From Bacillota bacterium (GTDB taxonomy: Bacteria; Bacillota; UBA994; UBA5500): a DNA stretch of 64,000 bases. The translations under genes and the position numbers were made by a program. The DNA lies in contig JAKOXL010000032.1 in assembly GCA_029781045.1 (NCBI GenBank), forward strand, positions 62,001 through 126,000, read 5' to 3'. This document shows positions 33,734 through 42,552 of this stretch, piece by piece. Under the pieces are notes generated by a model. That model did not search any database and was not told the DNA's origin. It saw nothing but the letters and a program-made list of their open reading frames with translations. Every line of letters begins with the position of its first letter. Position 1 is the first letter of the stretch.

Positions 33734-34828
33734 ATGCTCACAAAACAAATGGCGCCTGGCCCCACCGAGCTAAGCCAAGATGTAAGGGAAGCCATGGCGC
33801 GTCAGTTAATCAATCCCGATCTGGATCCCAGTTATGTGGAATTTTACGCCAATATGTGCCGCAAGATACAGAGGCTACTACATACCAAGTCCGATTGCTT
33901 GGTATTAGCGGGCGAAGGTATTTTGGGCTTGGAGGCCGCCTGTGCCAGCCTGATAGAGCCAGGTACCAAGGTGCTTTGTTTGGCTAATGGCGTTTTCGGA
34001 GCCGGTTTCGTTGATTTCGTTGCCGCCTACGGCGGTGTGCCGGTAGTAATCGAGAAGGACTATCGACAAGCTATTACCGCTGCCGAAGTGGAAGCTGCCT
34101 TGGCGGCCAACCCTGATATCAAGCTGGCCACGATGGTCCATTGCGATACACCCTCCGGCTTGCTTAACCCAATACAGGAAATAGGTCCGGTGCTCAGAGA
34201 GCACGGCGTCATCTCAATCGTTGATGCGGTGGCTTCTATCGCTGGCGACCCGCTTCGCGCCGACGAATGGGGCTTAGATGTGGTACTAGGCGGGTCACAG
34301 AAGGCTCTATCAGCTCCTCCTGGGCTCACCTTCATAAGTGTGTCGCAAGCGGCCTGGAGCTTCATGCTGGCACGAAAGAGCAAACCCCAAGGTTTCTATC
34401 TTAATCTCCTCTCCTGGAAGGATAGTTGGCTCAAGGATGGCAGCTTCCCCTATACCCAGCCAGTCAATGACCACTACGCCCTGGATGCGGCCCTCGATGC
34501 TGCTTTGACAGAAGGGGAAGCCTTATATGAACGACATCGCCGGGTGGCTGCTTTCACACGCCAGGCTGTGCAAGAGGCCGGCTTCCGTCTTTATCCGGAA
34601 GCCGAGTATGCGGCGAGCACGGTTACCGCCATTGAAGTTCCCGCCGGAGTGCCTGATGTCGAGTATCGTCTCCGTTTGCTGCAGAAATACGGTTGGCAAA
34701 TCGCTGGTAGTTACGGTCCTTTAGCCGGTAGAGTATGGCGCATTGGGCATATGGGTACCCAGTGCCGGGAGCAGAGAGTGCAAGAGTGCCTAGATGCCAT
34801 GTTGGCATGTCTAGCCGAGTTCCGCTAA
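33734..34828 (+). CDS. class V aminotransferase (alanine/serine-glyoxylate type)
   Basis: A 364-residue PLP enzyme of the class V group. It shows the N-terminal MAPGPTELS motif, VLAGEGILGLEAACASLI, the aspartate region ISIVDAVASIAGDPL, and the PLP lysine in LGGSQKALSAPPGL. Such enzymes move amino groups between alanine or serine and glyoxylate, or act in purine breakdown (PucG). The GAGGAGG ribosome site precedes ATG 33734. No purine genes are nearby, so the pathway is not resolved. Confidence 0.9.
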   Translation: MLTKQMAPGPTELSQDVREAMARQLINPDLDPSYVEFYANMCRKIQRLLHTKSDCLVLAGEGILGLEAACASLIEPGTKVLCLANGVFGAGFVDFVAAYGGVPVVIEKDYRQAITAAEVEAALAANPDIKLATMVHCDTPSGLLNPIQEIGPVLREHGVISIVDAVASIAGDPLRADEWGLDVVLGGSQKALSAPPGLTFISVSQAAWSFMLARKSKPQGFYLNLLSWKDSWLKDGSFPYTQPVNDHYALDAALDAALTEGEALYERHRRVAAFTRQAVQEAGFRLYPEAEYAASTVTAIEVPAGVPDVEYRLRLLQKYGWQIAGSYGPLAGRVWRIGHMGTQCREQRVQECLDAMLACLAEFR

Positions 34829-34875
34829 ATAGCTGACAGCGGGCCACCCAGTCTGTCAACGAATGAATACAATTT

Positions 34876-34901
34876 GGGGCTGTCGCAAGACAGCCCCTTT
34901 T
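34876..34901 (+). terminator. GGGGCTGTC-family hairpin, copy 3
   Basis: A perfect 9-bp stem with a GCAA tetraloop followed by TTTT, in plus orientation after the class V aminotransferase gene. Confidence 0.87.
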
Positions 34902-35000
34902 AAGTACGGACAGTGGCCATAATAGAACGCTAGCATCCAACCTCCGGCGGAATGAGCTCATTTGTTAAGGTTACCGACGACTGCGTTCCTAAGGTACCTG

Positions 35001-35495
35001 CTATTGACCCCGAGACACTTGCTCCTGGTACATGGCGTGTAGCTCATGCCATCGTTCCCACGGCCATTCCACCTGCTGGCCTGCAATTGCCCGCTCCAAT
35101 CCTTCTAGATGGGCGTGCCAGCCAGCCAACATGGCAGCCAGATCCTCGCAGGTCTGAAGACTGTGGCTAAGGGTCAGGCAGGTGCCGTGCCTCTCTGGTC
35201 TAAGCTGCCAACGAACCCGACTATCGGGGGCTGCCCCTGTAGTGCTATTCCAGGTGAACTCCAGCGCGTATGGTGGTTGGATTTCTGTTATGCGTCCAGT
35301 GACCACTGAGCCCGAATTACTATAGCGCAATTCTACTGGTCCGCCCGGCCTGAGATCTATAGCAGCGTCCGCTAACCAGCGGGACAAGATTGTCGGTTTG
35401 GTGAGGGCATCCCACACTTGTTGCACTTCATGATCTAAAAGGAGCTGCAAGAGACAGCGGTAGCCGTCGGCGGTCTTGATTACCTTTCCTTGCAT
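35001..35495 (-). CDS. SRPBCC-family protein (AHSA1/START type)
   Basis: A 164-residue SRPBCC/AHSA1-like protein with a hydrophobic ligand-binding cup. The core block VQQVWDALTKPTILSRWLAD followed by ITEIQPPYALEFTW is typical. Members range from toxin-like ligand binders to Hsp90 activator homologues; the function here is not predictable. ATG 35495 has AGGGG upstream at 8 bases. It lies divergently from the class V aminotransferase gene and next to proS. Confidence 0.85.
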   Translation of the reverse strand: MQGKVIKTADGYRCLLQLLLDHEVQQVWDALTKPTILSRWLADAAIDLRPGGPVELRYSNSGSVVTGRITEIQPPYALEFTWNSTTGAAPDSRVRWQLRPERHGTCLTLSHSLQTCEDLAAMLAGWHAHLEGLERAIAGQQVEWPWERWHELHAMYQEQVSRGQ

Positions 35496-35623
35496 CCGTT
35501 TCACCCCTAAGTTTCTCTTGGTTAGAGCATAGTTCTCTCAGAATAGACAAATCTATCCACTCCCTAGGTGGGAAGTTCGAAAAGATTCAAATAAGACCAC
35601 CACCGTCGGTCCAGTGGTGAAAG

Positions 35624-35650
35624 AAAGGGCTGTTTTGCGACAGCCCCTTT
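35624..35650 (-). terminator. GGGGCTGTC-family hairpin, copy 4
   Basis: Stem AAAGGGCTGT / ACAGCCC with the remaining TTT, in the minus-strand orientation, about 90 bases after the proS stop codon. Confidence 0.75.
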
Positions 35651-35736
35651 GATACCTGCAGTTTCATCAAACGGCTTTCTGATCCGCTTCCATCATCCAA
35701 CTTCAAGTTCCTAACTTCTAGCTACTAACCTCAAGA

Positions 35737-37203
35737 CTAGTAGGCCCGTGCGTACCAGACGCTATGCTGGGCCGGCTTGCCACACACAGCACAGACCTTC
35801 TTTTGTACGGGCGCTTCGAAAGGAATTACGCGGGCGGTGAACTTGGTTGTTTCCTTGATCTGGGCCTCACAGGCGTTATCACCACACCAGCCCAAAAGCG
35901 CCCACCCGACCACTTCATCGGCAGCCTGTTTGGCGGCGATGTGCTTTTCCAAATCAGACAAAGTCTCCAGGTCCAGATGGGAGTGTTGGTTGCGGAAAGC
36001 CACTGCTTTTTCAAACATGTTCTTCTGAATATCTTTAAGTAGCTCCTGGACTCGGCTTACGGCTTCATCTAGACCTACGCTAATCTTTTCACCCGTGTCT
36101 CGGCGGGCCAGGACGCACTGGTTATTTTGCACGTCCCGCGGCCCCAGTTCCAACCGTAGCGGTACACCACGCATTTCCCACTCATTGAACTTCCAGCCCG
36201 GCGTCTCTTCTCGTAGGTCGGTCTTAACCCTTGCCCCGGCGGCCTTAAGGTCAGCAAACAACGGATCAAACTTCTCCATCACTTGCTCTCGCATCTTAGG
36301 TGGACCCACTGGAATCATGATGACCTGTATCGGTGCCAGGGTGGGAGGAAGGGCCAGACCCCGATCATCTCCATGGGTCATGATCAAAGCTCCGATCAAA
36401 CGGGTAGATACGCCCCAACTGGTGGTGTAGACGTACTTCAGTTGGTTATCTTTGTCCAGAAACTTGATATCAAAGCCTTTGGCGAAGTTCTGCCCCAAGT
36501 AATGGGAGGTGCCCGATTGTAGGGCGCGGCCATCTTTCATCATGGCTTCGATAGAATAGGTATCGACGGCACCAGGAAAGCGTTCCAAAGGCGTTTTCTG
36601 CCCTTTGATAACGGGCACAGCCATCTCCGTTTCAACAAACTCGGCGTAGATATCCAGCATTTGCAGGGTTTCTGCCCGCGCTTCCTCTTCCGTCGCATGA
36701 GCCGTATGGCCTTCCTGCCAAAGAAACTCGGAGGTACGCAGGAAGGGAAGAGTGCGCTTTTCCCAGCGGAAGACATTGGCCCACTGGTTGATTAGCACCG
36801 GCAGATCGCGATAGCTCTGGATCCATTGGCTATACATATGGCCAATCATTGTTTCCGAGGTGGGACGAATAGCCAGACGCTCCTCCAATTTCTCACCCGC
36901 GGCTTCCGTGACCCAGGGTAACTCAGGGTTAAATCCCTCCACGTGTTCCTTTTCCCTTTGGAAGAAACTCTCAGGAATCAGCATTGGAAAATAGGCGTTA
37001 CGGTGCCCCGTCTCTTTGAAACGACGATCTAGCCCCGCTTGAATCCGTTCCCAGATTTCATAACCGTCAGGCTTAAAGACGATGCACCCTCGTACCGGTG
37101 AGTAGTCCATCAGATCGGCCTTCTGAATGGTGTCTAAATACCAGCGGGAGAAATCTACCGCTTGTGGTGTTATCTCCTTCACAAACTCCTTATTACCTGA
37201 CAT
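35737..37203 (-). CDS. proS: prolyl-tRNA synthetase (archaeal/eukaryote-like type)
   Basis: A 488-residue class II prolyl-tRNA synthetase of the short ProS type found in archaea, eukaryotes and some bacteria, which lacks the editing insertion of the E. coli enzyme. Class II motifs are present: FRWEKRTLPFLRTSEFLWQE (motif 2) and TRLIGALIMTHGDDRGL (motif 3). The C-terminal domain has a zinc-type cysteine set (WCGDNAC, CAVCGKP). ATG 37203 follows AAGGAGTG; codons further upstream belong to the leader. A proline-specific T-box precedes it. It charges tRNA(Pro) in the cytoplasm. Confidence 0.97.
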   Translation of the reverse strand: MSGNKEFVKEITPQAVDFSRWYLDTIQKADLMDYSPVRGCIVFKPDGYEIWERIQAGLDRRFKETGHRNAYFPMLIPESFFQREKEHVEGFNPELPWVTEAAGEKLEERLAIRPTSETMIGHMYSQWIQSYRDLPVLINQWANVFRWEKRTLPFLRTSEFLWQEGHTAHATEEEARAETLQMLDIYAEFVETEMAVPVIKGQKTPLERFPGAVDTYSIEAMMKDGRALQSGTSHYLGQNFAKGFDIKFLDKDNQLKYVYTTSWGVSTRLIGALIMTHGDDRGLALPPTLAPIQVIMIPVGPPKMREQVMEKFDPLFADLKAAGARVKTDLREETPGWKFNEWEMRGVPLRLELGPRDVQNNQCVLARRDTGEKISVGLDEAVSRVQELLKDIQKNMFEKAVAFRNQHSHLDLETLSDLEKHIAAKQAADEVVGWALLGWCGDNACEAQIKETTKFTARVIPFEAPVQKKVCAVCGKPAQHSVWYARAY

Positions 37204-37212
37204 GAATCTCAC

Positions 37213-37500
37213 TCCTTGCAACAAAATAAGCCCCGTCCGAAAGGGACGGGGCATATGCCCGTGGTACCACCCTGCTTGGCCAGCCCTATGGGCTTGCCCG
37301 CTTTCCTTCTTGCTAACGGTAGAAAACCGGATGATTCATCATCACCAGCTCCGGGGTGGGAACAGGAATGCGAACGGTACCGACCTCACAGCATTACGGC
37401 CAGCTCTCTGAACCTTCACAGACATGTATTCCCCTTCATTGCCTTTGCCCATAACATTACCATGGTCATGGGCGAGAGTCAAGATTGGACATATGTATGG
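37213..37500 (-). ncRNA. T-box riboswitch of proS (specifier CCC)
   Basis: On the minus strand the conserved T-box GGGTGGTACCACGGG lies at 37272-37258, followed by a terminator hairpin GCCCCGTCCC / GGGACGGGGC with a T-rich end just before the ribosome site. Upstream are stem I-like elements and a CCC codon at 37360-37358, followed by A, consistent with a proline specifier. Uncharged tRNA(Pro) would pair there and allow readthrough into proS. Confidence 0.92.
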
Positions 37501-37644
37501 AGACAAGCCTTTCTGATGTAAGTAACCGCTCAAGGAATGTGAAGTTGTGATTAAGCAAAAGAACAGGAAAAACCAAGTTGCATGTCCCGCCGCTTCAAGG
37601 AGAAAGCTAGAAATGATATCTTAATGTAAAGGAGCTGTGGTCAC

Positions 37645-38337
37645 TTGTTCAAGCACGACAAAGCCCTCTTACATCAGGTGCGTGTTGAACGTCCCAATCC
37701 CCAATATGCCGCCATGCTGCAGGAGCAACTGGGCGGAGCACAGGGTGAGTTGAAGGCGGCAATGCAGTATCTATCTCAGTCATTCCGCATCAAGGATCCG
37801 GCGATCAAAGACTTGTTCCTTGATATAGCGGCGGAAGAGCTAAGTCATATGGAAATGGTGGCGACGACAATCAATCTGCTCAATGGTCATGATGTTGATG
37901 CCACCAAGCAGCAAACAGGCACCATTGAAAGTCATACGCTATATGGTCTCGGCCCGGGATTGACGAATGCCTCTGGTCAGCTTTGGACGGCGGCCTATGT
38001 CAACTCCACTGGTGATTTGGTAGCTGACCTGCTTTCCAACGTGGCGGCTGAGCAACGGGCCAAAGTGGTATATGAATACTTGTACCGTCAGATCAATGAT
38101 AAGGGAGTCCGCGAGACCATTGACTTCCTGTTGAACCGGGAAGAAGCACATAATGCCCTATTCCGAGAGGCTCTGGAAAAGGTGCGGGATACCGGTTCCA
38201 ATCGGGATTTTGGGACTACGCTTGATGCCCAGCAGTATTTTGACCTGTCCTCTCCCGGCCGCTACTTTGCCAACCCCAACACGTCTCCAGAAAGGCGCCT
38301 TGACGGTGAACAGCCTCGCTATCCGCAAGATCGCTAA
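37645..38337 (+). CDS. manganese catalase (CotJC-like)
   Basis: A 230-residue dimanganese catalase, which splits hydrogen peroxide into water and oxygen. The four-helix bundle carries metal ligands E35, E65 and H68 (AAEELSHMEM), and E and H in AAEQRAKVVYEYL and NREEAHNALF. The C-terminal 40 residues are extended and basic. TTG 37645 follows AAAGGAG. Homologues include CotJC in spores of Bacillus. In this presumed anaerobe it would defend against oxygen together with the flavo-diiron protein. Confidence 0.94.
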   Translation: MFKHDKALLHQVRVERPNPQYAAMLQEQLGGAQGELKAAMQYLSQSFRIKDPAIKDLFLDIAAEELSHMEMVATTINLLNGHDVDATKQQTGTIESHTLYGLGPGLTNASGQLWTAAYVNSTGDLVADLLSNVAAEQRAKVVYEYLYRQINDKGVRETIDFLLNREEAHNALFREALEKVRDTGSNRDFGTTLDAQQYFDLSSPGRYFANPNTSPERRLDGEQPRYPQDR

Positions 38338-38725
38338 TGGACTGACCACTCATGGGCCGTTGGTTAGAGGCGCGTCGGGCAACTAGCAGAGTAAGCAGAC
38401 AAAGGCCAAGCTGCACTTGGCAAAGTGTGCTCATTCCGAGAGAGATCAAGAACCAGAGCTCTTGTATGACCACGGCCGGGGTACTGTAGAGAAACGGGGC
38501 TGCTTTGCGACAGCCCCTTTTGTTGTGCCAATGCCAGCCTGTGCTGGAGTGACGCTTAAAATACCTCCATGCTTTCTTGACGTTTATGTGCTTCCCTTAC
38601 CTCGGGTCTTCCCTCCATGAGCATCCTCAGTCCTGCTTGCTAATACTACAAGAATCGCAGGCAGGATTTGCCTTAGTGTTGTGGAAAGCAGTAGTAACAG
38701 CAAGCATTAGAGAGGGGTAGGTAGT
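38338..38725. other. intergenic region with two hairpins
   Basis: About 390 bases without a supportable gene. It holds the family hairpin at 38496-38521 and a second hairpin (TCCTGCTTGC 38631-38640 with GCAGGCAGGA 38657-38666). The promoter of the M42 gene is expected here but is not clear. Confidence 0.5.
38496..38521 (-). terminator. GGGGCTGTC-family hairpin, copy 5
   Basis: GGGGCTG and CAGCCCC enclose an unpaired CTTTGCGA, then TTTT. The loop reads as the minus orientation, yet no minus-strand gene lies nearby, so this copy is orientation-odd. Confidence 0.7.
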
Positions 38726-39766
38726 ATGTTCTTCGACCTAATTAAAGAGTACACAGAAATACCTGGGCCAGTGGGACATGAAGATTTGGTGGCTGCTCGC
38801 ATGGTGGCCGATTGGACTCCTTTATGTGAAGAGGTGTGGCAGAATAGAATTGGCAACGTTTTTGCCAAAGTGGGCGGCAGCGGCCCCAAACTGCTGATAA
38901 CAGCTCACTTGGATGAGATAAACTTGCTGGTGAAGAGTATAACAGAGGAAGGATTCTGTTGGTTAACCCATGGCACGGGGGGCAGCGAACCGACAGTGGC
39001 TCCTAACACCACCTATGTGGGCCAGCCAGTGTTGGTTAAGGGGGCCCGTGGTTATCATCCGGGGCAGATTGGTATGGCTACGGGGCATGTGCGCACGGCT
39101 GCCCAGCGCAGCAAAGGCGCGGTCGACTGGGACGACTTCTTCTTGGATCTGGGGCTAACCAGCCGGGCAGAAGTAGAGTCTTTAGGCATTCGACCAGGGA
39201 GCCCAGTTATTTTCGGTGCCGAAACTCGGCGTCTGGGCAAATACATTGTGGGCAAGGCCATGGATGACCGGGTTGGTTTAGCCCTTATGACCCAACTGGC
39301 CCGGGAGTTGAAGGGGAGGAATCTGCAGTATGAGCTCTACTTCGCCGCCACCATTCAGGAAGAGGTAGGCTTAGGTGGTTCCTTGAACCTACCGCAAGAG
39401 GTGAACTTCGATTTAGCCATTGCCTTAGAAATCGGGCTAGTGGGGGACATTCCTACTGTGAAGGATAGCTATATGCCTACCAGTTTGGGCAAAGGCCCTA
39501 TAGTGGCCCATAAGGACGCCCGCATTCATTACAGTGAGGCGGTGGCGGAGCGGCTCGTAGCTGCAGCCCAGCGAGTAGAACAGCCACTGCAGCATGCGGT
39601 GTTTCATGGGTTCGGAAGCGACGGCGATTCGCTAATTCGCATGGGTGTGCCCACAGCGCTATTCACATTCCCCACCCGTTATACCCACAGCCCCTATGAG
39701 ATGATAAGCGAGCAGGACGTGGCAGGCATGTACAACGTCCTGCGGGAGCTATTGCTTAACGGTTAA
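38726..39766 (+). CDS. M42 family aminopeptidase
   Basis: A 346-residue cytoplasmic M42 metallo-aminopeptidase (FrvX/PepA-type, forming large dodecamers). Metal and catalytic motifs are in order: LLITAHLDEI, GKAMDDRVGLAL, ATIQEEVGLGG, and a C-terminal HGFGSDGDS. It removes N-terminal residues from peptides. ATG 38726 has a GAGGGG ribosome site. No obvious operon partner is seen, and a terminator follows. Confidence 0.93.
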   Translation: MFFDLIKEYTEIPGPVGHEDLVAARMVADWTPLCEEVWQNRIGNVFAKVGGSGPKLLITAHLDEINLLVKSITEEGFCWLTHGTGGSEPTVAPNTTYVGQPVLVKGARGYHPGQIGMATGHVRTAAQRSKGAVDWDDFFLDLGLTSRAEVESLGIRPGSPVIFGAETRRLGKYIVGKAMDDRVGLALMTQLARELKGRNLQYELYFAATIQEEVGLGGSLNLPQEVNFDLAIALEIGLVGDIPTVKDSYMPTSLGKGPIVAHKDARIHYSEAVAERLVAAAQRVEQPLQHAVFHGFGSDGDSLIRMGVPTALFTFPTRYTHSPYEMISEQDVAGMYNVLRELLLNG

Positions 39767-39770
39767 ATGC

Positions 39771-39804
39771 AAGAAAAGGTGTGCTACGGCACACCTTTTT
39801 TCTT
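39771..39804 (+). terminator. terminator of the M42 gene
   Basis: AAGGTGTGC and GCACACCTT form the stem, followed by TTTTTT, with further pairing of AAGA and TCTT. Confidence 0.88.
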
Positions 39805-39872
39805 GACTATAGATGAAGTGAGGAATATACTAAATTAGTATTTTAGTAAGCTACTAACAGAAGGTCGTCAAG

Positions 39873-40352
39873 ATGAAGATTCCTACCACGCTACAGCATA
39901 AGCCGGTAGTTGTTGTGGAGAACTACGAGAACGTAGACGGCAGAAACGCATATAATTCTGAGGCTAAGGGGCTGTCTATTGGGCTAGCCCAGTGGAATGA
40001 CCGGGGAAGAGTGGACATTTCAGCCAAGGTTTGGCGACATAGTGGGGAGCGTTGGTCACGCCAGTCGGAGGAGTTGCCTTTGCACCGAGTTCTTGATTTG
40101 GCCATATTGGTCTGTCAAACCCGGTTACACTTCCGCGAAGCTTATCGCTATGAGAAACTATATGATCCACAGCAGCCAAGGTTGGCGCGGGTTCCTTTGC
40201 AGGGAGATGCAATGACGGTGGAAATCTGCACGGATAATCCGATGATTGATGAAGACATTAAACTGCTGCGTGACTGTATTAGCCGTGATGATGAGTTGAT
40301 TGGCGAGCGGTTACGGGTCTTAGCCTCGCTACTAAAGGAGATGGGCTATTGA
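39873..40352 (+). CDS. conserved hypothetical protein (possibly DUF6530 family)
   Basis: A 159-residue soluble protein with no known function. Conserved-looking blocks include VVVENYENVDGRNAYNSE and AKGLSIGLAQWNDRG; the latter half is helical with a paired-charge pattern. I recall this pattern from a family of unknown function but cannot confirm the name. Its stop codon TGA overlaps the ATG of the next gene (TGATG), so the genes are translationally coupled. Confidence 0.65.
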   Translation: MKIPTTLQHKPVVVVENYENVDGRNAYNSEAKGLSIGLAQWNDRGRVDISAKVWRHSGERWSRQSEELPLHRVLDLAILVCQTRLHFREAYRYEKLYDPQQPRLARVPLQGDAMTVEICTDNPMIDEDIKLLRDCISRDDELIGERLRVLASLLKEMGY

Positions 40353-40634
40353 TGCAAGTCCTAGAGTATGGGGGCATCATTCAGTCCAGTGAAGGATGGG
40401 AGGGAGAGGTCCTTGTTGCCTTCCCTTACGACCTGGAAAGGGCCTTTTAGAATAGCGGGTCGGGCCAAGGTGCAGAGGGAGTTTGGCGGCGTGCCCTATC
40501 GTGGTTCTACTGTCAACAGGGGAGAGGAGACCTGTCTAGGCATCTTGAAACTTGCTCGGCAGCGAATTGGCAAGCAACCGGGAGATGTGGTTCCCGTGGG
40601 GCTATGGCGAGAAGCTGAGGGTTATTCACAATGA
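40352..40634 (+). pseudogene. DUF1905 gene with a +1 frameshift at a T-run
   Basis: Beginning at ATG 40352 the first frame reads MQVLEYGGIIQSSEG and on to LERAF, then hits TAG at 40448-40450. The second frame continues as RIAGRAKVQREFGGVPYRGS through GKQPGDVVPVGLW to the stop at 40634. Deleting one T from the TTTT at 40445-40448 joins them into a DUF1905-type protein of about 93 residues. It overlaps the genes on both sides (TGATG before; ATGA after). Either a single-base indel, an assembly error, or recoding at a slippery T-run could explain it. Confidence 0.75.
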
Positions 40635-41365
40635 GGCTGGTTGATGCCCATACTCACATTAGTCTGTCGCAATCCCAGACTGCCACAGCCCTGGCTGACA
40701 GGGGGCTATGGCAATTGGTGGCTGCTAGCAGCCCGACCCAATGGACCCACGTGTGGGCTTTGGCCCGCACTTCTCCCCGCATTATACCCACCTGTGGTTG
40801 GCATCCCTGGGTTGCGGATACCTTTGATCCTGCAATCCTAGAACCTTGCCTCCGGCAGGCGCCTATTATTGGGGAGATTGGGCTGGACAAGGTATGGACT
40901 GAAGTTCCTCTGGTGCAACAACGGGCTGCTTTTATCTATCAACTGGAACGAGCCGTGGAGATGGGTAAGCCCGTAGTCTTGCATACAAAAGGTGCTGAAT
41001 CTGAAATCCTGCAGGAGTTGAGGCGTCTACGCCCCAGTAAGGTGATTGTCCATTGGTACTCGGGAGATGCCCAGCTCTTGCCAGCCTATAGCCAGCTTGG
41101 TTGCTATTTTACTCTTGGTCCCGATGTTCATGCCAATCCGGCAGTACAGGCTGTCTGCCGCCAAGTGCCGTTGGACAAGCTGCTTACTGAAACCGACGGC
41201 ATTGAGGCGGTAGAGTGGGCTCGGGGCCAATCATGCACAATGGAGGATGTGCCTGCAGTTCTACTCAGGATAATTGCCACCGCCGCAGCCCTGCGTGGTC
41301 TTCCCCCAGCTCAGATGCAGGAGCAGATCCATGCCAACTTTCTAGCCTTTCTTGGCGTAGTATAA
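40631..41365 (+). CDS. TatD-family metal-dependent hydrolase
   Basis: A 244-residue TIM-barrel metallohydrolase of the TatD family. Metal ligands are in order: DAHTHI, GEIGLDK, VVLHTK, IVHWYSG and LLTETDG. TatD enzymes have been proposed as nucleases or D-aminoacyl-type hydrolases; this is a somewhat divergent member, so the substrate is open. ATG 40631 overlaps the previous stop (ATGA), giving a chain of three coupled genes from 39873. Confidence 0.9.
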   Translation: MRLVDAHTHISLSQSQTATALADRGLWQLVAASSPTQWTHVWALARTSPRIIPTCGWHPWVADTFDPAILEPCLRQAPIIGEIGLDKVWTEVPLVQQRAAFIYQLERAVEMGKPVVLHTKGAESEILQELRRLRPSKVIVHWYSGDAQLLPAYSQLGCYFTLGPDVHANPAVQAVCRQVPLDKLLTETDGIEAVEWARGQSCTMEDVPAVLLRIIATAAALRGLPPAQMQEQIHANFLAFLGVV

Positions 41366-41398
41366 AACACGCCTGTCGCCTGACAGGCGTGTTTTATG
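41362..41398. terminator. bidirectional terminator after the TatD gene
   Basis: ACACGCCTGTC and GACAGGCGTGT form a perfect stem, with A-run before and T-run after, so it can end both the TatD gene and the convergent dehydrogenase gene. Confidence 0.85.
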
Positions 41399-41404
41399 TA
41401 TTTT

Positions 41405-42331
41405 CTAAGTCGTGGGAGCGGGATACAAGGGCTCTTGGCCCTGCAAAACTCGCCAAACATCCTCTACTACGGCTTGGCAGGTGCTGCGCTGGGCTTCAAT
41501 GGTCCAGCCAGCCAAATGTGGGGTCAAAATGACATTATCTAACAGGTTAAAACGATCATCGGCGGCTGGTGGCTCCTGCCTTCGTACGTCGAGGGCAGCG
41601 CCGGCGATACGCCTACTTTGTAAAGCGGCATAAAGGGCGTCTTCGTCGACCACTTCACCCCGGGAAGTGTTGATGAGCAAAGCTGAGTATTTCATGAGGG
41701 ACAGTTCACGCTCGCCTATCAGGTGACGTGTGTTGGTAGTAAGCGGAACATGAATGGAAACAAAATCGGCCTGAGCCAACAGCTCATCCAGGGGGACCTG
41801 GGCTATTCCTCGATAGGGACCTCGGTTAGTTGTGATTACTCGACAGCCGAGGCTGCTGCAAAGGGCAGCCAGGCGACTGCCAATCCTTCCCAAGCCAATG
41901 ATCCCTACAACTCGTCCGCGCAGTTCCTGACCTACGAAAGCGGTGCGTTGCCATTGGCCAGATCGGGTTGCCCTATCGGCCTGCAGTAGCCTGCGGCTGT
42001 GGGCTAGCATATACAGAAGACAGAGCTCGGCCACGGCGTTGGCATTTAGCCCAGGCGCATATACGACCGGTATACCCCTTTTTGCTAGTTCCTGACGATC
42101 AAGATTATCGAGGCCCGCTCCTAGGCGGCCAACCACTCGTAGCTGGGGCATTTTATCTAAGAGTTCTCCATTGACTTGCGTTTGGTTACGCACGATGATA
42201 CCTTTGGCCAGTTGCAACTCATTGCCGATTGTGGCCAAGCGGGTGTGCAGATTGGGGCTATAAAAGCATTCCACTCTGCGCCGCAACCAAGCTAGGGCAC
42301 CCGGTTCTATGTGTTCGGTTAGCAAAACCAT
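41405..42331 (-). CDS. D-2-hydroxyacid dehydrogenase (SerA-like)
   Basis: A 308-residue NAD-dependent D-2-hydroxyacid dehydrogenase. The Rossmann motif GIIGLGRIGSRL, the catalytic arginine in INTSRGEVV, the glutamate region in VRRQEPPAA, and the histidine in LTPHLAGWT are visible. Possible substrates include phosphoglycerate, glycerate and glyoxylate-type acids; there is no ACT domain as in longer SerA proteins. ATG 42331 lies 11 bases after GGGAGG. It is convergent with the TatD gene. Confidence 0.9.
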   Translation of the reverse strand: MVLLTEHIEPGALAWLRRRVECFYSPNLHTRLATIGNELQLAKGIIVRNQTQVNGELLDKMPQLRVVGRLGAGLDNLDRQELAKRGIPVVYAPGLNANAVAELCLLYMLAHSRRLLQADRATRSGQWQRTAFVGQELRGRVVGIIGLGRIGSRLAALCSSLGCRVITTNRGPYRGIAQVPLDELLAQADFVSIHVPLTTNTRHLIGERELSLMKYSALLINTSRGEVVDEDALYAALQSRRIAGAALDVRRQEPPAADDRFNLLDNVILTPHLAGWTIEAQRSTCQAVVEDVWRVLQGQEPLYPAPTT

Positions 42332-42518
42332 CTTGCCTGCCACCTCCCTTACGTACCAAGGTATGTTTTGGTGGCGGGAACGGTGTGGAGTGGCAGGCTA
42401 TCAGGATAGCAGGAAGAAATGTTCAACCCGAAAGCGAGCTTGCCTAGCCCAGGGGCAGCAATGGAGGAGGTAGAGTGTTTGCCCCGTCGAGCCCTGGGCC
42501 GGCTCACCCTTGTAGCTG

Positions 42519-42552
42519 GGTCCCAATTACAGTGTGGGGTGTAATAGGGACC
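42519..42552 (-). terminator. hairpin at the 3' end of the MFS gene
   Basis: GGTCCC (42519-42524) pairs with GGGACC (42547-42552), with an inner ATTACA/TGTAAT stem. It overlaps the stop codon of the minus-strand MFS gene and lacks a strong T-run. Confidence 0.4.

Noticed and set aside
37342-37533. 63-codon minus-strand frame upstream of proS
   Set aside because: It lies within the T-box leader, whose RNA motifs explain the sequence.
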